Shown: piece after piece, positions 37,525 to 49,330 of the stretch
How the letters are laid out: every line of letters starts with the position of its first letter
Numbering within the stretch: position 1 is the stretch's first letter
DNA from: Gelatoporia subvermispora B
Taxonomy: Eukaryota; Basidiomycota; Agaricomycetes; Polyporales; Gelatoporiaceae
Direction of reading: 5' to 3'
Length of the DNA stretch: 64,000 nucleotides
Assembly: GCA_000320605.2 (NCBI GenBank)
Contig: KB445818.1
Span: 139,079 to 203,078, forward strand
Notes under the pieces: model-generated
What the model was told of the DNA's origin: nothing
Databases searched by the model: none
What the model saw: the letters and a program-made list of their open reading frames with translations, nothing else
Made by a program: the position numbers and the translations under genes

Positions 37525-38252
37525 GGCAACTGAGTGAGTTTACGCCGAGGATACTGAAGTTTGGAATGATACCAGTTCGCGGCTGCTTCTCGTCTTATAT
37601 CGCATTGCCACACAGCGGGACCACCGCTTTTCTCCTCCGGGTTACCCGTTATTTCTGTCTGCGAGGAGTTCAACGGGAGCAAACGCGGTGGGGCAGACGG
37701 TCGGGAACAGGTCGAGCGGACACAAACAAACCCATCAACCCGGGGCAGGAAGCAAATAGGCCTTAGGCTGAATTTTCGGATCGTGCGGATTTGCCGAAAA
37801 CAAACAGCGGCAACGGTATCGGTCAACTACGAACCCCAGCTAGTACTAACTCGAATATTCCGTCGGACGGAAGTACAATTTCGTCTGAAAGTGACGTACG
37901 CCGCCGCATTTGTGGCGACCCGAAGATGGAAAACAACTTTACACCCGCTCTGCTCTTCGATGCGGAAGATAGTCACTTGCATGGCGGATACGCCAGTTAA
38001 ATCACTGCCGAGAGATCTTACTCCGCGTGCGCGGGCCTTGCGACACAACTTCGCCGCAAAGCTTTGTTTGTTAGATTCAAGGAGTAGAGGCACAAATGGG
38101 ATTTTAAGTCACGATGCAATACGCAGATGCACATTCCGAAGACTACGCAAAGCAGAAGAACGAATATGTCTAGACAAACAACACAGAGTGGCTACACATC
38201 ACGTATATATCACGGATACAAAAACACGACTGTCTGGACAGACGGCGCAAAT
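37525..38252. other. spacer between the two secreted-protein genes
   Basis: About 0.7 kb. A plus-strand frame at 37783-38256 is open for 157 codons but shows no motif and lies within promoter DNA of the first secreted gene. I do not call it. Confidence 0.35.
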
Positions 38253-38543
38253 TTAAGGGGGGGCGGGCACGGTAACGGTCGTGTAAGTGGGCCGCCCGAG
38301 GCGGGTAATGGTAGCAGTGGCGGTAGTAGTAGTGATGGTGTTCTCGGTGAAGGTGCGAACTCTGGTGCTAGTGGTGGTAGCATCTTCAACCACGGCTTTA
38401 GTTATAGTTCTCGTGATAGTCGCGCCGTCTAGAACTCGAGTCAACCCTACGCGCGGGTGAGGCCAGGCAAAAGACTAACCGGCGACAGAGGCACCGAGTA
38501 TGGCAACGGCGACAATGGCGACAAGGGTCTTTGCGTTGAACAT
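38253..38543 (-). CDS. small secreted Thr-rich protein 2
   Basis: Two exons, 38543-38480 and 38428-38253, give 240 nt and 79 aa. The signal peptide (TLVAIVAVAILGASVA) is followed by a Thr-rich mature part: ATITRTITKAVVED, TTTSTRVRTFTENTITT and RPTYTTVTVPAPP. There is no Cys. Exon 1 is again 64 nt with a phase-1 intron, and both proteins end in a Pro/Ala tail, so the pair arose by tandem duplication and then diverged strongly in the mature part. An alternative acceptor 18 nt earlier would add six residues. Confidence 0.7.
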
Positions 38544-40599
38544 CTTGATGAGGAGCGAGGGTCAAAATGTGCGAAGTGTGGTGATGAGGACGGATGCCAA
38601 TACGGACGGCGAGACACATTATATGGAACTTGGCAGTACCCGCTCCCTCCGGTGCGTATCGCCTGCGCAGAGCGGATATGCCCAAAGTGACTTGGGCGGC
38701 GTCATCGGAGGTGAGCGCAGGTGGGATTGTGGATGCAAAAATAAGTGACGGACCCGGATGCAGGAGGGACCACCGGAGCGGATGCAAATGTCCGAGCGGC
38801 TGCCTAGATTCACTTTAGGCAGCGGCGGAACGAGCGTCGTGGATGGAATCGAAATCGGGGGCTAACTGATCCGGTATCTATTACCTGGTTTTGCACCGCT
38901 ACATTACACCTGATCTTTGGAACGCGGGTGGACATATGTCTCTGACCTTTGTGTCCGTTTAGCAGCGTCATTCAAGGAAACTTGACGTAAAAGCATAGCA
39001 ATAGACGATACCATCCTGTAAGTACTCCTACGCCGTCCAGCGCAGTTAACACCTCAATTGATCCGCTCGGAAGCAAATAGGTGGCCAAGGCCGTGTTCTT
39101 CTCTTTTCGTGCCCGCCTTTCAAGGCCAGTTTTCGTTGAGCCGCATTCGCCTAATCCTCTGGTGTATCGATGTCCGGTTACCAGTAACTCCGCGCCCTGC
39201 TCTGAGCAATGAGATCAGATGTACACCAATGTGTCCTGACGGGTATTCGATTGAGTGAGCCCTTAGGGCTGAGATTGGTGTCCACGAGGAGCATCACGAG
39301 TCGCGAAAAAAAATCAACTCAATCACATTCCCACTACGACTAGTAGTGGGTCTTGTGGAAGTAGTTGTCAATCGGACCGTAGATCTGCGCATTTTGGAAG
39401 CTTGCATTTCGGAGTTCGAAATAAATTACGTGTTGCGCTTTCACGGTTTCAACGTTATTGTAGTTCACTTTACGAACTGGCGCTTCAGGTGGCTGGCTCA
39501 CCCCGTCCACTCCTGCGCTTCCCTTCGCTGGCCCGTCACATTGTCGCGTCCGTTGGGATGTCGTAGCATGGCATGGTGTGAAGCAAGCAGTAGGGATACG
39601 ATGTGGTCGTAGTGGGCCCCGTCGCGCTTGCGCGCTCAGCGGTCCTTCCTCGTTCACGTCTACTTTATGCACCCTGCCTGCATCAATGCTGCTTCGCGGT
39701 CTTCAGGTAAGCGCTCATAAAGAGCCACTGTCCCAAGAGGCGGGCGAGATCTGAATCGGAGACACCAACCTATTTGCAAGGGAGGCCCCCAGGTGGTACC
39801 CGGGGTCCCTGATCGCGTTTTGGAGGCGCTTCTCACGAAGTTTGATTCCCCAGCTTCTCACTCAGCTCATATCACCTCAGGTTTCTCAGATCTCGTGTTG
39901 ATACTACTTTGCAACATGCCCACAATTTTTTGCGAGGTATCGTCCACTCGTTGTCGTTTGAGGTATCAACGAATGTCGGCGGAACAGACGCCAATCCATG
40001 CCTTGGTCAGCCATCACGTGAGGCAAAACGCGGTAAACGCGTCGCTGTGGCCACATCGTGGCCTGCGCAGTTGGACGGCATTGCTTCGGCGTGGCCTGAT
40101 CAGGAAGGAGGAGGGGGATACCCCGGTTCACGGGGTCCCCGAAATTTGGGAAGTTGATGTTTAGCGTTCAAATTCTGTCTACCTCTTGCTGTGTCCTATT
40201 ATTGCAACCGTAAGCCCGTGATGAACCCGGTGCTCGGCCTTCTTACCAGTATGGCATCTTGGATGTAAGTACATACAAGAATTCTGTTGCCCCTGCCACG
40301 AACATCAACTGCTGACAGGCTGTGTTCAAGCAAAGAGGATGACAGGATTATCACGTGGTACCGGGACTCCAACATTGCTGGTGGTCGCCTCCAAGTCTTG
40401 CCAGACCTCAGTAAGGCCAGATCACCACTCTTAAGACACTCGGACGCGTAAGAGCACAGAGCATTTCCAGTAAAAGCATGCATGGTCACATAGAACATGG
40501 AAAGACAGGCTGGGTACGTGCAGATCATAGAGAGTACCATACAACACAACACCTGCCCACGCAGCCTCCGCCCTAGAGCATCATACAAAGAGGAAACGT
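38544..40599. other. 2 kb region without a confident gene
   Basis: It contains one protein-like tail on the minus strand (39500-39340), VETVKAQHVIYFELRNASF then a C terminus IDNYFHKTHY, which looks coding but lacks a start and an upstream exon. It may be the 3' end of a small mitochondrial-type protein gene or a processed fragment. Other frames are featureless. Confidence 0.3.
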
Positions 40600-41993
<1,394 letters not shown>

Positions 41994-42692
41994 TTCTTGA
42001 TGAAGTCTTGATGCTGCCCGCGACGGCGACTGCTGTGTGGATAGCAGAAAATTAAGGTTTGCCAGTACTTGCAGCCTCAGTAAACAGCTGTCAATACAGA
42101 AATTCTTTGTAATCAAAGCGCAATAAAAAATGACTCGGGGAAACCGTCGATTCTGGCAATTGTGACAAACGCCCTTCCGCATTCAGTATATTTCGTGACA
42201 TTACTCTCGACTCGTCACGCCTGACGTCCAAGTTTCGTGTCCAAAGCTATCCAAAGTCGTTCGCGAATTCCGTGGACCTTGGCGACATTATAGCATCTAT
42301 AATGATGACACTACGACTTCCTATATCTCGTCTCTAATGGAACGCGGTGTTCCTCGCTTTAGCATGTCTGTCAACGTCTTGCACAGTTCCTAACCTGCAT
42401 GCGAACTCCCGGGACTCCTCAACTTCCAAGAATCTGATTTTGATCTGCAATCAAATTCGTCGCCGACGAAAGCACGAGATATGTTATCAGCACTGGTCCT
42501 CTACAACGTATAGCTGTATGGCGTATATAGCGGAATATCAAGTTCAGCCCGAAAAATCGCAGTCGAGTCAGTTGACGTGACTCGGGGATCATCTTCGTAA
42601 TCGCCGCCGCCTGGGCCTTGAGCTTGAAGCGTGATTACTTGGCTATAAGTCTCAACCCTGAGGAACGAGCTCCCAGACCTCATCAACTAGCC
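41994..42692. promoter_or_regulatory. divergent promoter region, RPL4 and aminotransferase 2
   Basis: A 700-bp interval between two start codons. A TATATA run near 42516 lies about 175 bp before the aminotransferase ATG. No further gene was recognised. Confidence 0.35.
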
Positions 42693-44525
42693 ATGACTCT
42701 CACTCCCATTGTGGGTCAACATGATGCCGCAGTCAACACCGTCCAGGTCCGGGTCGGTGTCAATGAACATCTTGCTAACAAAACGCTTCCGGCCGAGTTC
42801 TACGACCGGTACTTATCCCGAGCCGCCAAGAACAGACAGCCAGATCCAAGTGAGTTCCCATCTAGTCTTCTGTCAAACCTGGTGAATGTCTGAAATGGTA
42901 TAGTTCGCTCTCTACTTCCGCTCGAACATACACCGGGCGTGATATCTCTGCTCGCCGGCAAACCAAATACGTCCACTTTCCCGATTAGCTCTCTCCACTT
43001 CACCACCAGGGACCCTGCAGACCCTGCGTCTGATGAGATCCAGCTCGAGCTCAGCCCACAAGAACTAGCGGTTGGTCTGCAATACAGTCTCACTAGGGGA
43101 CTGCCTGACTTGCAAGAATGGGTGTACGGTCTGCAAACGACCTCACACGGACGCGAGAAGGATGAAGGCTGGTCGGTCTCTATTGGAGCAGGATCTCAGG
43201 ATCTTATCTACAAGGTTAGCGACGCATCGCAATCAGTACCTCGTGTGACTGAGACTGAATTGTACGAAGGCGGTGACTGCGTTGGTCAACCCTGGAGAAG
43301 CTGTCCTGATTGAGGCCCCGGTCTATGCGTAGGTCCTTCAGAGACTCTGCGACGTATATTGAATCATGCTGATCACAGAGGAGTCCTACCAATATTTCAA
43401 ACTCTAGACTGCGAGATGATAGGTCTGGACTTGGAATCACTCTGTTGAAAGTCACTTGACTTAGCCCTTTATGTAGAGGTTGAAACCGATGCTCAGGGCA
43501 TTCGCTCAGACTCACTGCGATCCACACTTGATTCTTGGCCTGCTTCTAAGCCAAAACCGAAAGTCCTATACACTGTCCCCGTGCGTCCAGTTCATCGCAC
43601 ATGCCTCAATATTCCTCTGAACTCGCCCACAGTTCGGATGTAATCCAACGGGAATGACGGCTACCCTTAAACGCCGTCTTGAAGTGCTTGAGTTGAGTAG
43701 GGAACATGGCTTCCTCATCCTCGAAGGTCGGACTTGACAAAAGCTTTCGGCACAGTGTCAGCTGACTGAGCCCTCAGATGATCCATATTACTATCTGTAC
43801 TACGGAACTACCCCTCGTCCTCCATCTTACTTTGATCTGGAGAAGAAACAGCCGGAAATCGGTCGCGTTGTACGCTTCGATAGTCTGTCGAAGGTGCTGT
43901 CCTCCGGCATACGGCTCGGTTTCGTCTCGGCACCGGAGCCCATCGTGCGTGCTATGGAATTACACGTGCGTGCAGTATTCTTACGCCATCATATTCACCA
44001 TTCCTGACAGCTTTACAGACGATGATGGCGAATCTGCAGCCATCATCACTATCGCAAGTGATCGCACTCAAGCTTCTTAAGACCTGGGGCTACGCAGGCT
44101 TCCGCGCACACACAGAACGTGTGTCGCAGTTCTACCGCGAAAAGCGCGACATTTTCGAAGTAGCCCTGCGCCGCCACCTTGCCGGCCTCGCTGAATGGAC
44201 AACCCCCGAGGCAGGCATGTTTGTCTGGTGAGAACTCCCGGAGATTCCCTGGGCTTACACCTGATTCCTGATGGGTCATTCGCACAGGTTCAAGTTACTG
44301 CTCGGCACGGCCGCCGATGGCGGCCCTGCAGAGGATTCGGAGAGCATCATCCGCACCAAGGCATTTGAACACGGTGTGCTCGCGCTCCCCGGTACTGTCT
44401 TCCTCCCCAGCGGACGGAAGACCGCGTATGTTCGCGCATCGTTCAGCTTGCTGCCCCCGGATGAGGTCAATGAAGCATTGAAGCGGCTGAAGGTTGCGAT
44501 TATAGATGCCAGAGACAGCGCGTAA
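42693..44525 (+). CDS. ARO8-like aromatic/2-aminoadipate aminotransferase (paralog 2)
   Basis: Nine exons: 42693-42849, 42904-43214, 43270-43328, 43379-43422, 43465-43580, 43633-43726, 43778-43965, 44019-44227 and 44288-44525. They total 1416 nt and 471 aa, all in phase. PLP-enzyme landmarks are GVISLLAGKPN, IGAGSQDLIYK, YTVPFGCNPTGMTAT, LEDDPYYYLYYGT and FDSLSK with PLP lysine K299. It has an N-terminal extension of about 30 residues relative to paralog 1 at 30835-32589. The two share every intron position, so they descend from a gene duplication and now sit 10 kb apart in opposite orientation. Substrate preference (Phe/Tyr/Trp, kynurenine or 2-aminoadipate) cannot be separated by reading alone. 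Confidence 0.93.
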
Positions 44526-44676
44526 GATGTATAGCGGGGAAGATGTGCAGAGATTACGGGATTACGGGTATGAACAGTACTGATAAATAAGTCCTCGGGA
44601 TATCATGAGAGCGATAGCTAGCCATAGAAGCAACGGACGAGAGCAATGTGGAAGCGTAACAGATCAACATACATGA

Positions 44677-45249
44677 TTAGTCCATCCGGGGGTCCCAACA
44701 CCTAGCCCTCTCGAGAACGTCTTCGACCTCCGTTTTTGGCAAGACCGACTGCTCAACAGCTTTTTCGAGGACAGACTCGATCCAATCTTGACAATTCCAC
44801 TCTCCGTCGGGCCTTCTCACCCGCTCCCGCGCGGCAATTGCTTCCAATGCCTTCCGCTTCGTCCTGTCCATCACAGCAAGATGGAGATGCGCAGTCACGC
44901 CTGGCTCGGGGAATGCAGACGACTTGGTCATGGGCCCCCAGTTGGTGTAGTGGAAGTGGCCCCACTCGTGCACAATCTGCAGCATGCGCATATGTGGCGC
45001 CTCCCCGTCAAGGCGGATCCACCAACCCAGCATCCAATGCCGACCCTTTGGGTCGGGATGGTTGTTGGCCACCCGCAGGAACACCTCCTTGGCCTCATCT
45101 GCGTCTGGAAACATCCATGCTGTGTCGACCGGCTCGTACTGGCGGGCACACCGACCCATGTTGGGCTCGTAGATGTCCGCGTTGTCGCAGGTGATACCTT
45201 CAGGGTACTGACATGTAGACGATTGGGGCGCGATCGTCCTACTCGTCAT
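44677..45249 (-). CDS. conserved fungal protein with HEWGH motif, unknown
   Basis: A single exon of 573 nt and 190 aa. The open frame continues upstream to 45480, but the first ATG followed by conserved-looking sequence is 45249. The protein is Trp/His-rich: WMFPDADEAKEVFLRVANN, GRHWMLGWWIRLDGEAPHM, LQIVHEWGHFHYTNWGP, then GVTAHLHL and WNCQDWIESVLEKAV. H94-E-W-G-H98 fits the HExxH zinc-protease pattern, but no third ligand or protease fold is evident. I have the impression of a widespread uncharacterised Agaricomycete family. No signal peptide or membrane segment was seen. The 3' end converges on aminotransferase 2. Confidence 0.75.
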   Translation of the reverse strand: MTSRTIAPQSSTCQYPEGITCDNADIYEPNMGRCARQYEPVDTAWMFPDADEAKEVFLRVANNHPDPKGRHWMLGWWIRLDGEAPHMRMLQIVHEWGHFHYTNWGPMTKSSAFPEPGVTAHLHLAVMDRTKRKALEAIAARERVRRPDGEWNCQDWIESVLEKAVEQSVLPKTEVEDVLERARCWDPRMD

Positions 45250-46529
45250 CCTATGGGCTGTTAGAGACAAGCATAGTGAGTAGCGGCGAGGCACGATAGT
45301 AAGCATAGCAACCGACCGTTGGAGGCCGCTGCGAGGACGGATGCCGGCAGTTCTCAACGAGGGTGCCACGGAAAGGTATAAGAAGAAGATAGATGTGCCG
45401 AGCCCGGAGATGGTTGGGACCCACACTCGAGGGCACTCCCGGGGCTCGGATACTCGAAACGTGAACAACCGATCCACCAATTATGTCGAAAACGCTCAGC
45501 AATGGTCGGTGCATTTAGCGGTGCGGCATGACTACTGGCATGTAGATCTACAGATTCTACGAATTTGGGGGATGCTTGCGCGGCAGGCTGCTCGGCCTCG
45601 CAAACCTTGATCCTTTCTCTCGGTCGAACTGACTTCGTCGCCAAAAAGGCTCGGCTCGCGACTCCGTTCATACCAGTAGCTAAGCTGTCAGTCGAGCGAA
45701 GATGAATACGAGGATACAGCACAAATGCATCCTCGTAACGTGCATGGGATAGCATTGCTCGCAGCGACGGGGACGACCCGCGAGGGGAAGGTGAGAATCA
45801 GGGTCAGCGGAACAGAAACTTGATGCACATGGTCACCGCATGCGAGCACGAAGCGCCCGCATCCGAAGGCGTCTAGCCTCTCCTGCTCACGACGTTCTTC
45901 ACGCTCTCTGGATCCGTCGTGCCTGCCTGCCTGCCTCAGTGCTTACCGATTACCTCCGGCTTACACACCATAACATGCTCTTGCAGGTCGTCTTGATGCT
46001 TTCTCGAGATCCTTGTCACTGAGAATCCATACATGTATCGGTATTGGGTGTCATCAGTCGTACGGGTACACCTCCGCCTTCTGCTCATCGGGATATGCGA
46101 GTCCCCATGATGTACATACAATACGAGCTGGACTGATACTGGGAAAACGTGGATCATGAGGAATATCGGTGCCCGCAAAGTTGGCTTCAGGCGGTCGAAA
46201 GTGGCACAGATGTCGTACTTGGTTCCCTTCAAGCTCCGTTATCTGCTCTGTGCTGTGTTCGGTGGACTAGATGTCAACTTCACATGAAAAGCCGTTGGGT
46301 TGCTCTAGCTGGCTGAGTTGCTCTGACAAACTCCACTTTCGCGCTGGGTGTCAGTTGTCCTAGTTCACTGCCTCTCACGACACATCTGTCAAGTTCGTAG
46401 GATTACCCTTTCCCACGTGTATGACTGCGGCGGGGCAGTACGGACATTGACTCGTTTACCAGCGGCGTATATAGTCCCGGAGCTCGCGTTAGGTCCCCTT
46501 ACTCGGACTACAACTTCCATGCCCCATAA
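45250..46529. other. 1.3 kb region, no gene recognised
   Basis: Short open frames occur on both strands without motif support. This is the left border of the second accessory block. Confidence 0.35.
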
Positions 46530-49330
46530 TGCCCCGAAGAAAGACGAACTTCGCAGGGGGTTGCATCTGACGTCATCGGGCAATCTATCATTATAGTTGA
46601 GGCGCTGCAGGACTCGTCTAACGCAATATCCGCTGCGCCGTTCTTAGGTGCAGTGTTCGCCGGTGTCCTAGGGTTATTGAGGACCATTGAAGTACGCTCA
46701 TGTCCCTATTACGAAAGGAGCTCAGCATTGAGTGTTCAGTAGCGAGTGAATGACACTCACGGTCGTGGCAAGCGCCTTGCGCGCCGTGCGGCAGACCTCG
46801 CCCAGCATATCAAACAGAGCATGTCCGACCACCTAAATTGCGTCGATTCTGAATTTGTTGTGGCCTGGTGGTCTCCCCTTAGGTTAGCTGTCTAATCAGA
46901 CGGCAAGATGCGGTGGCACTGACGTGATCTTGTAGAGCCATCGACAACATCCGTTCCGATCTCAGCGAGCAATGCGAGCTGGGTTTTCTGCACCGCTTTT
47001 TGCATCATGTCAAATTTTCTGCTCAACTCGATGAATATGTCGAGAATCTTGACCAGGCGTGGCGTGCATTCGATGTAAGTGCTGTATCGGTCGATTGTGG
47101 TCTATGCCAACCGGCAGATCAGACCTATTGCTTGATCGCCTTACAGCATAGGATGAATCAACAAGCACGGCTCTCGGCAATGCAGTCCATGTATGATGAG
47201 AAACAGGTGCGCTACTATTTGGACCATTCTACAGGAATGCTCAGCGTCTTATCGATAGAATCGTTTGTTCCGATTGTTGGAGTTCAATTTACGTGAGGAC
47301 TGCGGCACCTGGAGCATTGGACCACTAGCAACGGGGCCCGAATGGAGCTGCGATTGGCAGGGAAGAACGATAATTGTTCGTGTGCTCAAAGCTGGCGCTG
47401 CCAGTAAGGTATGTCCCATACACTCGTGCCTATTGCCGCCGAACGTATCTTGAGTTATTCGCACCCGGGAGAGCGGCAGCGTTTCTTCGTCGTCGAAACG
47501 GGTGAGGCTCACGTGTCACGAGGTATATGAAACGTACTCTGACACCACAGGTATTGATGAGGGGTCGCACCACTCAATCAGCAGGTGACGACCAGAGACC
47601 CGAAGGAGAGGCTACGCACGTGGCTGCAGATGGTGAGTGTAGCTTCACACTGTATCCCACAGGACCCAATTCCATCCACAGCTGACATGAAATATGAAAG
47701 ATTCTGGATTATAAGGTATATTTGCACTCATTGCTCACTGAGGACTCTGAACTGATCTCGATATTGTGAATTCCGCTATGCAGGCCGCATCTGCAGCATT
47801 TGATGAAATGTACCCTCAATTGTGGCATCACCACGTGAGTCGCCGGGCCATTCAACGACGTCGGTGATGATTCTCAGGTTTTTCTCAGTGGTGTCAGGAG
47901 GAAGCTTGTTTTCCCAATACGAGCAGAAAGGGAAACGGGCGTCTTATATTTGCCTTGGAAGATCTACTAGGCCGACACCAGCACTGTATGATGCGATTCT
48001 GGTACTCGATGTTTTATCAAGAACCTGTAAGTCCTACATTTGATCTGGGTTCATCAATGCTCACGTCAGTTATAGGAGCCAGGACACATATATTCACGTG
48101 AGTAAAGTGCCAGTCAATTGCTGGCGCAGAGAACAAGGTGCTTATTAATCAACCATTAGTTGACACTTCATATACTGCTCGCCCTTGGTCTGTGCGCTCG
48201 TTTTATCTGCTCTCGAAGCAGGTGATTATGACGAGGTTCAAAGTCTTGCGGGAAGGGGAGACGTCGGGGAATACACGGGCATTGCCAACGGGTCTTGGCT
48301 ACAAAACGTGGCTCTCGGTGACTACAGATATGGTATACATGATACATCGTCTCGACTACACTTCGTGCGCCTGGGAAATGTAAGAGATCTCCTGGTGCAT
48401 GACCCCCGTTTGCGAGATTCGATCGCGGAGGTCGTCACGAGCACCAACACAAGGCCGTGTGTAGAGCATTCTTGCGAGAAGCTCAGGTGCGTCAGGTCTG
48501 CTAAGACAACAGACACATCTCACGTCAATGGCGCAGCTGGATGCTTTATCCCTGCAGCAGACACTGCTCAACGTATAAACGTTTACCGCAAATCAAACCC
48601 TGGTGCCAGGCAGTCTGGTTTGAACAGGTGGTCGACATCGCCGCGCAGCACCAGCTGCCTATAAATGCTCTTGTGCTCGGTAAGGCCCCGTCTGTGTCTC
48701 GTGATAAGATACTCATGCCCGTGCCAGTCCAGCAATTGACGCAATCTGTCCGAATCCAAACATTCGGAAACGAAGACTGCCGGCGCGAAACAAAGAAGGT
48801 AGCCGTGCAACACCAACAGACCGTCAGCTGGGCCCGTGGGACATCGCATACACCCTTACCATGTAACGGTGCGTCTCAAAACTTTGTAGGAAACTCAGAC
48901 ATCGCTCACGTGGATCTTTCTCAGCCCATGTTGATTCGGTGCCGTTTGGCTTGAGCATTAACATCGCACTGAACGAAGAGGATATCGTACACGACTGTCA
49001 GCCAGATTGGGGACATTGGACTCTTTCTACAACAGTGGACAGCACAGGTTCGATTCGCCCCCCAGTCCCCCTCTTGCCTGTTCGTGCTGGCTTTACCGAA
49101 ATTCAGTATGGCGGTAAGCGCTTTGCCGAGCTATACCAGTCGTAGGTGCCGTTCACACTTTGCTATCCCCCGCGATTTACAAGCACTGTCATCTACAGCT
49201 GCACTCCAACAAAGCTGATGTCTATCAACCCCATCATGGGCGATGTCTTGGCATATTTACATCAAGTCAAGCAGAATCAGCGATGCACCATCACGGATCT
49301 ACCGTCCTGATACTCGTGCGCCCGCTTTAC
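46530..49330 (+). pseudogene. MLKL-like pseudokinase relative, copy C, probably decayed
   Basis: It follows the intact copy B exon by exon. SIIIVEALQDSSNAISAAPF and LLRTIE (about 46580-46692) match the N-terminal helix, then RLARRAADLAQHI, DIVEN-like helical text ending LDQAWRAFD, and TYCLIALQHRMNQQ. The N-lobe CDWQGRTIIVRVLK has Arg (47379-47381) at the VAIK lysine position. ILSYSHPGERQRFFVVET, RLRTWLQM, GNGRLIFALEDLLG in place of DFG, and the C-terminal LGDYRYGI, FVRLGNVRDLL and DWGHWTLST follow. Damage is visible: no ATG is in frame with the first exon (an in-frame TAA precedes it), the exon before the HPG segment is missing or lacks an acceptor, and one junction creates TGA. Confidence 0.65.
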
